From assembly GCA_009602735.1 (NCBI GenBank), contig WELA01009360.1, positions 889,480-953,479 of the forward strand: a stretch of DNA of 64,000 nucleotides. The letters are read 5' to 3'. The position numbers were made by a program, and so were the translations under genes. The notes under the pieces were generated by a model. The model ran no database searches. It was given only the letters and a program-made list of their open reading frames with translations, and had not been told where the DNA came from. Below, one piece after another: positions 54,140 to 63,842 of the stretch; the stretch's first letter is position 1; every line of letters starts with the position of its first letter. The DNA is from Mesotaenium endlicherianum. Lineage: Eukaryota; Streptophyta; Zygnematophyceae; Zygnematales; Mesotaeniaceae.

Positions 54140-55816
54140 CTGGCTCCCACCACACAAAAGGAGGACAGAAAGCGCAAGGCAGAAGAAGCTAGGAGGACAA
54201 TGGAGCAATACCAGAAGGAGCTGGCGGCGACGTCCCTCACCAGGAGAGAACAAGAAAGGGTCCGCAAACAACAAGAGGCGGCAGAAGAGGCACAGAGGAA
54301 GAAGGATCAGGAAGCGGAAAACCTCAGGAAGGCTGAGGAGGAGAGACAGAAGAAACAGCAAGAAGAAGCGGCAGCGGCAGAAGAGGAGAAAAGAAAAAAG
54401 ATTGAAGCGGACAGACAGAAGAGCTTGGCCACTTACAGGTATACTGTGGTGGGTGGCCAAAACTTCGATAACCTGAAGGAAGCATTGCTGGCAGCCCAGG
54501 AGATCAACAGGCTGGAACAGACAACACTGCTACAGAAGGAAGGAGCTACAGCACTGGACAGGTACATCGAGACACACACCGGCGTGGTCCTTTACGAAGA
54601 TTATGCTAAGATGGTGGGCTATACAGCAGAGCAGGCCCGGTATCTCGCAGATGATTCAGAGGACAAGCCGGTCCCCATACCGGGAATAGTGGGAGATCAG
54701 AGACTCATCCGGATGGTGAGCATGCGGCCCGATAGCTTTAAGGATACGGTATTCTACCTCACACTCCTGCCAGCTTACAATGAAGTTGAGAGAAGGAGCT
54801 GGGAGTACTTGGCCAGGGAAGCAGGACAGCAGATGTTCTCTCCCCACTGGTTCCCGTGTAAACTGAGGAAGGCTGAGCACGGACCCCAGTACTACCAGCA
54901 GCCAACAGACTGGAGGTGGATGACCGTCACAAATAAGAAGCAGGAGTGTGACCGAGCCCAACCGGATGACTTCCACTATGGCCTAGACGGCTATCTCATC
55001 CTACCACCTCACATTGCCCCTTGGGACCCCAGGCTGAATGGATGCCTGAGCAATATGAATGCAGAGACCAAGGAACATAGGAGGAGGGGAAGAGACTACT
55101 TCTCTAAGGGAAAGCATGCCTTTGTCAAATGGGCAAAGAATGCAGGCCGGATAGATATCAGTAGGCTGAAGGCCAAGCAACCTCCAGCGCGCCCTAAGAA
55201 AGGGAGGTCGGTAGACTACTCCATGTCTACTAGGGAGCAGGACGACTTAGTGGACGAGACCCCTACTCTCTCCGAGGAGGAGGATGAGGAGGATGAGGAA
55301 GAAGAACAAGGCAGAGGAGAAGCATCAGCAGCAGGTACTCAGGATACCCAGGGACAGGCAGTGGCACTTCCTAAAGAACCACGATCAGGTGTGTGGAATG
55401 TGATCCCCGTTATGGCGACAACTGGACCCCGCGCTCGCTCCCCCAGCCCACCTGCCCAAGCAGGGGAAGAAGCTGATCTGACTGTACTGGGCAGCAGACA
55501 CAGACAGAAATCCCCAGAGGACAGGGGTGCCAGAAGAGGGACACGCGGGTGGGCCAGAGGTATGCCAGCCTCCCCCTCCGCTCAGGGGCATGTACCTCTA
55601 GCCAATGTATTTCAGCATCCTACTGGAATGCCTGTCTATGTGGGAATCAACACCCAAATAGTTGAAGAGCAGGCCACCATCCTCCGTTCTCCTCGAGGGC
55701 CAACTTTAGAGCAAACAGGGTTCTTTAGAAGGCCAGCTGACAGACCTAGAGGGCTGTCCAGATCTAGGTCCAGATCTCCGTCCCCTGATCCTGAAGCCCC
55801 AGGAACCACCCCTTAA
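54131..55816 (+). CDS. T1 ORF3 (type 1), unknown function
   Basis: Open to 55816, about 560 residues. The conserved ATG one base after the intron acceptor is CTG here; the nearest in-frame ATG upstream is 54131, inside the candidate intron, and the next downstream is about 25 residues in. The protein has a coiled coil (residues about 10-110, EERQKKQQEEAAAAEEEKR), the conserved core (LYEDYAKMVGYTAEQARYL, YNEVERRSWEYLAREAGQQ, PTDWRWMTVTNKK, LPPHIAPWDPRLNG, YFSKGKHAFVKWAKNAGR), an acidic run (SEEEDEEDEEEEQGRGE) and an Arg-Ser end (RGLSRSRSRSPSPDP). It resembles no family I know. The intact C-terminus here serves as reference for the truncated ones in A and T2. Confidence 0.78.
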   Translation: MHRLAPTTQKEDRKRKAEEARRTMEQYQKELAATSLTRREQERVRKQQEAAEEAQRKKDQEAENLRKAEEERQKKQQEEAAAAEEEKRKKIEADRQKSLATYRYTVVGGQNFDNLKEALLAAQEINRLEQTTLLQKEGATALDRYIETHTGVVLYEDYAKMVGYTAEQARYLADDSEDKPVPIPGIVGDQRLIRMVSMRPDSFKDTVFYLTLLPAYNEVERRSWEYLAREAGQQMFSPHWFPCKLRKAEHGPQYYQQPTDWRWMTVTNKKQECDRAQPDDFHYGLDGYLILPPHIAPWDPRLNGCLSNMNAETKEHRRRGRDYFSKGKHAFVKWAKNAGRIDISRLKAKQPPARPKKGRSVDYSMSTREQDDLVDETPTLSEEEDEEDEEEEQGRGEASAAGTQDTQGQAVALPKEPRSGVWNVIPVMATTGPRARSPSPPAQAGEEADLTVLGSRHRQKSPEDRGARRGTRGWARGMPASPSAQGHVPLANVFQHPTGMPVYVGINTQIVEEQATILRSPRGPTLEQTGFFRRPADRPRGLSRSRSRSPSPDPEAPGTTP

Positions 55817-55893
55817 GGTGACAGGCTGAAAAGATAGTCAGTAAGGGAGGCTGGTCAGGGTCAGTTTCTTTATTTAAAGCTTTTGCAGTTTAA

Positions 55894-55929
55894 TGTTGTC
55901 GAGGCGACAACAAGTTAAGTTGGAGGGAT
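55894..55929 (+). promoter_or_regulatory. Hairpin and polypurine tract of T1
   Basis: TGTTGTCG-AGG-CGACAACA at 55894-55912, then AAGTTGGAGGGAT directly before the LTR at 55930. Confidence 0.72.
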
Positions 55930-56648
55930 TGTAATGAATCAGTATATTAGTGGATATAATATTCATTTAAATATAATAGTTAATTAAGTTCAGCCTGCTG
56001 AACTTTAGTTAATAATCAGTCTGCTGGACTTTACATAATTATCAGTTTAATGACTCGGCCAAAAGCAGCAGGCTGAAGTCAACTTAAGTCAGCTTGCTGA
56101 CACATTCTTTGACAGCCAGCTGACTTCCGTACTCGGTAGCAGCGAACTGCCTTGATATGCATCTAAGTGCGATATGCTAGATGAATGGCCAGATGACATC
56201 CCTATGATGGATGGCTATTCGGGATGATGGGAGATGGCGGTGGATTTGGTTAACCGAGGTCCTACCAACGTGGTTAACTCCCGGGTAGGCGGTGCCATCG
56301 CACTGACCGTTGAACAGTAAACTCATTCCATGTACATATGCTAGGCATTGCTCTCGAGTTCGGCATTCGGAAACGAGGCCAACTCTCTTGTACAGCTTAC
56401 TGAGAGAGATCTGAATCCAAGGCGAGAAGCCATTGATACGCACTGTCTTCTAACCTTGCTTATGTATGAGTTTACTGATTTGCATCATTGATGCTAGTTT
56501 ACTCGCATTTGACTTACGAGTATTATTCCCTGCTAGTGTATTGTCCTTTGCCGTTTAACTAGTTAACGGAAATACCATAAAGATTACTTGCTGATATAAA
56601 GATCTTTATTAATTGTTAATCGCCTATTTGGTAAGTCGATTCATTTCA
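55930..56648 (+). repeat. Shared LTR: 3' LTR of T1 and 5' LTR of T2
   Basis: 719 bp with family-1 ends. It is preceded by the polypurine tract of T1 and followed by the primer-binding site of T2, so one LTR serves both internal regions. Confidence 0.93.
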
Positions 56649-56649
56649 G

Positions 56650-56661
56650 TGGTATCGGAGC
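56650..56661 (+). promoter_or_regulatory. T2 primer-binding site
   Basis: TGGTATCGGAGC. Confidence 0.88.
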
Positions 56662-56682
56662 AGTTATCACAGTCTTCTTTGT

Positions 56683-58161
56683 ATGGTAAGGACAAGGTCT
56701 CAAACTAGCAACTCCCGAGACATGGAGAACCAGGATAACGAGAATGTCGAAAACCAGGCGGAAAGCCATGTAGCGGGAAACCGTACCTATTCGGAAGCAG
56801 TAGCGGATACTGCAGCTAGGGAGGCTGCAGATGAGGCAGCTGCTATTGCCTCAGTCGCAGCTCAGCAAGCTGAGGAGGAGATAGCCAGACTAGAAGCTGA
56901 ACAAGTAGCAAAGGCCGCTGAAGATATACAAAGGAGGGAAGGACAGCCAGCTGACGAGCGCACTGTTGAAGAACTTATGGCATCAAGGGCCAATGTTCTG
57001 AACCCACCTCCTGCCGTACAACTCAATGTACCCCTAGGTCAAATACGTGACCGGCTGAATGCGGCAGGAATTGCTGCTGCAGGAGCAAGAGGGATTGTTG
57101 AGGACACTACTCAGCGAGTAGATGCCAATGCTGCTGCTGCATTTGCTAATCTACCACCCCAAAATGTAGACTTGGGAGCATTGTTCGTTCAGATGCAGTC
57201 GCAAATGGCGACCATGTATCAGTCCCAGCAGGAGGACAAAAGAATCATAATGTCCCTACTCCGGGACAGAGACCAACTGGGGTCTCACACCACTAGTGGT
57301 GGTGGCCGAGGGCCTAGTAAGCCCAAGCCGAAACCTCCCCAGGACTATGATCCTGAGGGAAACAGAAAATATTACCTGATCAAGTTTCTCGCGGATGTTG
57401 AGCAGTGGCTGGAGAACTACCCAGAACTGCAAGATTACGAGAAGGTCAGGCACACCGGTGCGCTACTGAAAGGCAGTGCCGCAGACTGGTGGCTTTACTG
57501 GAAGGAAGAGCGTAAGGCTCGGCAACTCGGTGACCCTACGTGGGTAGAGTTTGTCGAGAAGTTGCATGAGAAGTTTGATGTCATCAACCAGCAGGAGAAA
57601 GCTATCTATGCGATGATCTCCCTGACACTGAAGCAGACCACTTCAGTTGCTGAGTTTGCTCAAAAGTTCCAAGAGAACATGATGAAGCAGCCTGATTTGC
57701 CAGAACGGTATAGGATAGCATACTTCAGGTATGGCTTGAAATCCGAGGTCTCTGGTCATTTTGCTGAGAAAAAGTATGAGAAACTGGCTGACTTGATCCA
57801 GGATGCTGACGCCTGGGATCAGCAGCAGTTCAATCACAAGCGCCAGAGTAACGCTTTGGTGTCTAAGATTGTCAAAAAGCCCCACGGTTCCTACAATGCA
57901 GTTGAAGGAGACCAGGCTGAGGATAATCAGGGTGATGAATATGAGTATGAGTACAATGCTATTCAGTCTAGAGGTAGAGGTGGTCCCTCTCGAGGTGGCT
58001 ATGGAAGGGGTGGTGGTAGGACTAAGCCGAGACCAGCCTCAGCAAAATCTACTTGCTACCATTGTCAGCAGAAAGGCCACTACAGAGAACAGTGTCCGGT
58101 CAAGCACCTGCCTAAGGTCGAGAGAAAAGACCAGCCTTTAAAAGACAGCAACAGTCAGTAA
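56683..58161 (+). CDS. gag: T2 Gag, intact
   Basis: 492 residues from an ATG 21 bases after the primer-binding site. N-terminal [10 protein letters not shown], an Ala/Glu-rich helix (about residues 36-95), the Gag capsid domain (about 225-385; landmarks [46 protein letters not shown]), a Gly/Arg box ([17 protein letters not shown]) and a CCHC zinc knuckle [14 protein letters not shown] at about 458-471. It ends at TAA 58159-58161, seven codons after the slippery LeuLys codons. The start codon overlaps a splice-donor-like sequence (ATG|GTAAGG). This is the only gag of family 1 here without a premature stop. Confidence 0.92.
   Translation: MVRTRSQTSNSRDMENQDNENVENQAESHVAGNRTYSEAVADTAAREAADEAAAIASVAAQQAEEEIARLEAEQVAKAAEDIQRREGQPADERTVEELMASRANVLNPPPAVQLNVPLGQIRDRLNAAGIAAAGARGIVEDTTQRVDANAAAAFANLPPQNVDLGALFVQMQSQMATMYQSQQEDKRIIMSLLRDRDQLGSHTTSGGGRGPSKPKPKPPQDYDPEGNRKYYLIKFLADVEQWLENYPELQDYEKVRHTGALLKGSAADWWLYWKEERKARQLGDPTWVEFVEKLHEKFDVINQQEKAIYAMISLTLKQTTSVAEFAQKFQENMMKQPDLPERYRIAYFRYGLKSEVSGHFAEKKYEKLADLIQDADAWDQQQFNHKRQSNALVSKIVKKPHGSYNAVEGDQAEDNQGDEYEYEYNAIQSRGRGGPSRGGYGRGGGRTKPRPASAKSTCYHCQQKGHYREQCPVKHLPKVERKDQPLKDSNSQ
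58137..58143 (+). promoter_or_regulatory. T2 -1 frameshift site (T TTA AAA)
   Basis: In the Gag frame the bases read CC(T TTA AAA). Slipping back one base gives the frame [11 protein letters not shown], which runs without a stop into the protease. The pol frame has a stop only about 33 bases upstream of the heptamer, so the overlap is short and holds just this one candidate. Confidence 0.8.
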
Positions 58162-61100
58162 TCCAGTCTACTGACTGTGAGGATGCTAGAGATAGTGAGT
58201 CGTCACTAGCTGCCCTCGTAGCAGGTATTATGGGTCCTGCTGAACTGGATTCACTATGCATGCCTGACAACCAGATAAAGGAGACCATCAGCAATATAGA
58301 CGTCCAGAGAGTGCACACTCTGGATGCTCTTGTTCCACCTGATGTCCAACATTTCTTTGCTACGTCAGGAGAACAATGCGAAAGTCAGGAAAAGACAGTC
58401 CCCCCTATCCTACTGCATTGCATGATTGCAGGTAGGAAGGTGAGGGCATTTGTTGACGGAGGGGCGTCACATACTTTTATCCACAAGGACTTAGTTAAGC
58501 GGCTAAGGCTGCCTACTGTCACCCAAGGGAATAGAAAAATATTCCTTGGAGATGCCTCAAGTATCCCGGGAGGAGTTATAACCAAGCCTATTGAGGTCCA
58601 GTTAGGTTCTGGCATTGCAGTTCTAACTGAAACGCTTACATTTGAGGTACTCAACACTGGCTTTTATGATCTCGTGCTAGGCAGGTCCTGGCTTAATAGA
58701 CATCAAGCTGAAGTGTGTTGGAGCAGAGGTACAGTTAAAGTGAGAGGAGCCAGTGATGGGCAGACTGACTTGGCACCCACCAGTGCTCTTCCTCTTGTCC
58801 TGTGTGGATGGCAAATGAAGGAAAAGAAGAGGCTTCCAGAAGGATGCAAGTTGCTGAATGCAATGGAGTTCGTCAAAAGCTGGAACCAGAAGGAAGACAG
58901 AATGTTCTGTCTGCTGCTAAGAGAGGTACCTCCTCAACCTGAAGAAGTGGTTGAGAAAAAGGTACACCCTCCGGAACACCCTACTGCTGCAAACATTGTT
59001 GCTCAGTACACGGATGTGTTTAATATGCCTCCAGGACTACCCCCTAAGCGGGAAGTAGATCATAGGATTGATTTATTACCTGGTAGCCAGCCACCCTGGC
59101 AACGCACGTATGGCTTGTCTTATTTGGAGAGTGAGGAGTTGAAAACACAGATTGCAGAGCTGGAGGAAAATGGTTACATTTCTCCCAGTAAATCACCGTA
59201 CGGCGCACCTATCCTATTTGTTAAGAAAAAGGATGGCAGTATGCGGATGTGTGTGGATTACAGAGCCCTGAACAGAATTACAGTAAAGAACAAGTATGCT
59301 TTACCCAGAATCGAGGACTTGCTTGATACCCTGTCTGGCGCTAAGGTGTTCAGTAAGATAGATCTCAAGAGTGGTTATCATCAAATCAGAATTGCTGAGG
59401 GGGATGAACACAAGACTGCTTTCCGCACACGTTATGGACACTATGAGTTCAACGTGATGCCATTTGGACTGACTAATGCTCCTGCTACCTTTATGGGTGC
59501 TATGAATGACATTTTCAGACCTTATTTGGATAAGTTTGTGCAAGTTTTCCTGGATGATATTTTAATTTTCTCTAAAGATGAAGCTCAGCACACTGAACAC
59601 TTAAAGAAAGTGCTGGACACTCTGCGGAAAAATCACTTGTATGCTAAAATGAGCAAGTGTGATTTCTTTAAGGAAAGTATTGAATTCTTAGGCCACGTTG
59701 TCAGTAAAGAGGGCATCAGTGTGGATCCTAAGAAAGTCCAGACCATAAGGGACTGGCCAGTACCACAGTCTGTCTCTGAAGTTAGATCCTTCCTCGGGTT
59801 GGCTAACTACTATAGGAGATTTATTGAGAATTATTCCACAAAGGCCAGTAAACTGACTGACCTTACTAAGAAAGACATCGGGTATGTGTGGGGGGAAGAG
59901 CAGCAGGCTGCCTTCCAGACCCTTAAAGATGCCCTTTGTTCTGCCCCAGTGCTAGCCGTGTATGACCCCAGCAAACCGGTGCAGGTGGTTACTGATGCCT
60001 CTGATTTTGCCATGGGTGCTATTTTGTTGCAGCCTGCTGACAAAACCACAAAGGATGGTAAGGTACGGCAGGAGTGGCATCCTGTGTTGTATGAGTCTAT
60101 GAAATTTAATCCAGCGGAGATTAATTACTCAGTGCATGATAAAGAGCTGCTAGCTATCATTCATGTACTCAAACAGTGGAGAGCATACTTACATGGTAAA
60201 GCTTTTAAGGTGATTACAGATCATCTAGCTCTGACCCACTTTCAGAAGAAGTCCAAGCTGTCGAGGAGGGAGAACCGCTGGAGCCAGATGCTGGAGCAGT
60301 TCCAAGTCCAGATCGACTACAAACCAGGGAAGTTGAATCCTGCTGATGCACTCTCTAGAAGACCTGACTTGCAAGAAAGGAACTTTAGTCAGCATGCTGT
60401 AGATAAAGTCCTGTGTGCACTCACTTCACTAAAGGTGAAAAAGTCCTTCCTTGAACAACTTAGGAAAGCCTACCTTTCTGACCCAACATTTGAGCCCAGC
60501 CCCACTACTGGTGTGTGTCGTGCTACTGCACTCGGGTATAAGCTCAAGGGAGGGGTCTGGGTGACTGAAACCACTTCAGGCAGGCTGAAGCTGGTCATTC
60601 CTAATAATTTGGAAATAAGGTCTCTCTTACTGAGTCAAGCTCATGACAGTCTCCTGGGTGGACATTTGGGGCAGGCCAAAACTGTTGGCAAACTGGCAAA
60701 ACATTATCATTGGGAGGGGTTACCCCGGGAGGTCTTGAAATATGTCAAGTCCTGTGACCAGTGTCAGAGAAATAAGTCTCGGCACACACCACCCGGAGGT
60801 CTCTTGCAACCGCTACCCATCCCAGCGGGACGCTGGGAAACTATATCCATGGACTGGGTGGTCTCACTACCAAGAACTGCCAACGGGCATGATTCAATAC
60901 TGGTAGTCGTGGATAAACTGACAAAAATGGTCATTTTTATCCCCACAACTGTCAAAGTGACTGCACTCGAAACAGCGAGACAGTTTTACAACCATGTAGT
61001 ATGCCAACATGGGCTCCCTTCTAATATCATCTCAGACAGAGACTCAAAATTCACCTCTAAGTTCTGGAGAGCTTTAATGGGGTTAATGGGAGTCAAACAG

Positions 61101-61946
61101 CTGCTCAGCACAGCAAACCACCCTCAGACTGATGGGCAGACTGAAAGAACTAACCGAGTTCTGCAGGAGGTGCTGAGAGCATATATTAACCAAAAACAAG
61201 ATAATTGGGATGACCTGTTGCCTCAAATTCAGTTTGCGGTCAACAGTGCGGTGCACGCGTCAACGGGCAAAACTCCTTTTGAACTCAGCCTGGGTAGAGT
61301 CCCTAAGTCTCCTCTAGATGTGCTAGGGGAATCTTTAACTCACCCTGAAGGGATTGACAACCCGGTCTCCCTCCAGTTAACTCAGGAGTTTGCTGACACC
61401 CTGTCAGAAGTCCAACGAAACTTGCACACGGCCCAAGAAAACCAACAAAAATACGCTAATCAACACCGTCGGGAACTGACATTTTCCAAGGGGGATTTAG
61501 TCAAACTGCATTCTCAGCACCTGTACCTCCCTGGTGTGGTCAAGAAAAAGCTTGGCCCTGTCTGGGTCGGTCCATATTCGGTGGTCCGTCGTGTCGGTCA
61601 GAATGCTTACAAACTGAACATGTCAGCTGAATACAAGGGGCACCCGGTCTTTAATGTCTCCTTCCTGGAACCGTACATCAAAGGTGATACACTGTTCACA
61701 GGTCGGTTCCCTGTCCAACCGGGACCGGTCCCCGCTGTCCGGGACGGCGACCCTGAGGAATATGAGGTCGATGAGATTTTAGACGCTCGCTCGGTCCGTC
61801 GATCGTCTAAATATGTCATGAAATACCTCATTCGATGGAAGGGTTACGATGCCTCTGGGGACACTTGGGAGTTTAAGGACCACTTGACCAATGCCAAAGG
61901 GGCGTTGACACGGTTCCACCTTCGGGCCGCTGGAGTCCCTCCATAA
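58144..61946 (+). CDS. pol: T2 Pol, intact (protease, RT, RNase H, integrase, chromodomain)
   Basis: Open from the frameshift site to 61946; the first ATG in frame (58230) is not needed. Counting from it, 1238 residues. Protease site DGGA at 76-79 (a variant with Gly for Ser/Thr found in all copies here); RT catalytic box FLDD at 440-443; RNase H ([20 protein letters not shown]) about 590-700; integrase H2C2 site ([10 protein letters not shown] to CDQCQRNK) about 805-850 and DDE triad D875, D936 and E972 with the normal D-35-E spacing; chromodomain in the last 75 residues ([17 protein letters not shown]). The product should copy the RNA into DNA and integrate it, with the chromodomain steering to marked chromatin. 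No disabling change is visible. Confidence 0.92.
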
Positions 61947-62109
61947 CTGTCATTTCAGTTGACACGGGAAGGTGACAGGCGGTCCTGTCTCCATTTAAGT
62001 TGGAGGGGAAAATATATGACAGTTAGTGAGCGAGAGCGATAAAAACACACTCATACGTTTATGTGTAGCGCATCGCAACTACGTCAACTTTTAGCAATCA
62101 TCCTGTAAG
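61947..62109 (+). other. T2 spacer between Pol and ORF3, with internal polypurine tract
   Basis: Noncoding. It contains TTTAAGTTGGAGGGGAAAA near 61994-62012, a copy of the terminal polypurine tract. Compared with T1 about 120 bp are missing after GAGCGATAAA. Confidence 0.65.
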
Positions 62110-62212
62110 GTAAACAGCAGCGAAGCCACTATACTAAATACTAACATACTTCCTGCAATCCCTATGACAAAGGTCCATATCCTACTAACTTGTGCCCTGG
62201 TTACATGTGCAG
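62110..62212 (+). promoter_or_regulatory. Candidate 103-nt intron before T2 ORF3
   Basis: AAG|GTAAAC at 62107-62115 as donor, TACTAAC at 62183-62189 as branch point 24 nt before the acceptor, and ATGTGCAG|G ending at 62212. The ORF3 ATG (62214) follows one base after the acceptor. Element A has the same donor, branch and acceptor layout. Confidence 0.6.
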
Positions 62213-62213
62213 G

Positions 62214-63842
62214 ATGGCGCCCACCACACAAAAGGAGGACAGAAAGCGCAAGGCAGAAGAAGCCAGGAGGACAATGGAGCAATACCAGAAGGAGCTGGCG
62301 GCGACGTCCCTCACCAGGAGAGAACAAGAAAGGGTCCGCAAACAACAAGAGGCGGCAGAAGAGGCACAGAGGAAGAAGGATCAGGAAGCGGAAAACCTCA
62401 GGAAGGCTGAGGAGGAGAGACAGAAGAAACAGCAAGAAGAAGCGGCAGCGGCAGAAGAGGAGAAAAGGAAAAAGATTGAAGCGGACAGACAGAAGAGCTT
62501 GGCCACTTACAGGTATACTGTGGTGGGTGGCCAAAACTTCGATAACCTGAAGGAAGCATTGCTGGCAGCCCAGGAGATCAACAAGCTGGAACAGACAACA
62601 CTGCTACAGAAGGAAGGAGCTACAGCACTGGATAGGTACATTGAGACACACACCGGTGTGGTCCTTTACGAAGATTATGCTAAGATGGTGGGCTATACAG
62701 CGGAGCAGGCCCGTTACCTTGCAAATGATTCAGAAGTCAAGCCGGTCTCCATACCGGGAATAGTGGGAGATCAAAGACTCATCCGGATGGAGAGCATGCG
62801 GCCCGATAGCTTTAAGGATACGATATTCTACCTCACACTACTGCCAGCTTACAATGAAGTTGAGAGAAGGAGCTGGGAGTACTTGGCCAGGGAAGCAGGA
62901 CAGCAGATGTTCTCTCCCCACTGGTTCCCGTGTAAACTGAGGAAGGCTGAGCACGGACCCCAGTACTACCAGCAGCCAACAGACTGGAGGTGGATGACCG
63001 TCACAAATAAGAAGCAGGAGTGTGACCGAGCCCAACCGGATGACTTCCACTATGGCCTAGACGGCTATCTCATCCTACCACCTCACATTGCCCCTTGGGA
63101 CCCCAGGCTGAATGGATGCCTGAGCAATATGAATGCAGAGACCAAGGAACATAGGAGGAGGGGAAGAGACTACTTCTCTAAGGGAAAGCATGCCTTTGTC
63201 AAATGGGCAAAGAATGCAGGCCGGATAGATATCAGCAGGCTGAAGGCCAAGCAACCTCCAGCGCGCCCTAAGAAAGGGAGGTCGGTAGACTACTCCATGT
63301 CTACTAGGGAGCAGGACGACTTAGTGGACGAGACCCCTACTCTCTCCGAGGAGGAGGATGAGGAGGATGAGGAAGAAGAACAAGGCAGAGGAGAAGCATC
63401 AGCAGCAGGTACTCAGGATACCCAGGGGCAGGCAGGGGCGCCTCCTAAAGAACCACGATCAGGTATTTGGAATGTGATCCCCGCTATGGCGACAACTGGA
63501 CCCCGCGCTCGCTCCCCCAGCCCACCTGCCCAAGCAGGGGAAGAAGCTGATCTGACTCGACTGGGCAGCAGACACAGGCAGAAATCCCCGGAGGACAGGG
63601 GTGCCAGAAGAGGGACACGCGGGTGGGCCAGAGGTATGCCGGCCTCCCCCTCCGCTCAGGGGCATGTACCTCTAGCCAATGTATTTCAGCATCCTACTGG
63701 AATGCCTGTCTATGTGAGGATCAACACCCAAGTGGTTGAAGAGCAGGCTACCATCCTTTGTTCTCCTCGAAGTCCAACTTTAGAGCAAACAGGGTTCTTT
63801 AGAAGGCCAGCTGACAGACCTTGTAATGAATCAGTATATTAG
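62214..63842 (+). CDS. T2 ORF3 (type 1), C-terminally truncated
   Basis: Opens at ATG 62214 (MAPTTQKEDRKRK) and keeps the coiled coil, conserved core and acidic run of T1 ORF3 almost unchanged. After RRPADRP at 63821 the frame runs into the next LTR and stops at 63842, so the Arg-Ser tail of about 20 residues is lost and six LTR-encoded residues replace it. The truncation also removed the hairpin and polypurine tract. Confidence 0.8.
   Translation: MAPTTQKEDRKRKAEEARRTMEQYQKELAATSLTRREQERVRKQQEAAEEAQRKKDQEAENLRKAEEERQKKQQEEAAAAEEEKRKKIEADRQKSLATYRYTVVGGQNFDNLKEALLAAQEINKLEQTTLLQKEGATALDRYIETHTGVVLYEDYAKMVGYTAEQARYLANDSEVKPVSIPGIVGDQRLIRMESMRPDSFKDTIFYLTLLPAYNEVERRSWEYLAREAGQQMFSPHWFPCKLRKAEHGPQYYQQPTDWRWMTVTNKKQECDRAQPDDFHYGLDGYLILPPHIAPWDPRLNGCLSNMNAETKEHRRRGRDYFSKGKHAFVKWAKNAGRIDISRLKAKQPPARPKKGRSVDYSMSTREQDDLVDETPTLSEEEDEEDEEEEQGRGEASAAGTQDTQGQAGAPPKEPRSGIWNVIPAMATTGPRARSPSPPAQAGEEADLTRLGSRHRQKSPEDRGARRGTRGWARGMPASPSAQGHVPLANVFQHPTGMPVYVRINTQVVEEQATILCSPRSPTLEQTGFFRRPADRPCNESVY

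Noticed and set aside
62091-62534. Leu/Phe-rich membrane-like frame opposite ORF3
   Set aside because: It is the reverse complement of the Lys/Glu-rich coiled coil (AAG/GAG read as CTT/CTC) and therefore hydrophobic by necessity.
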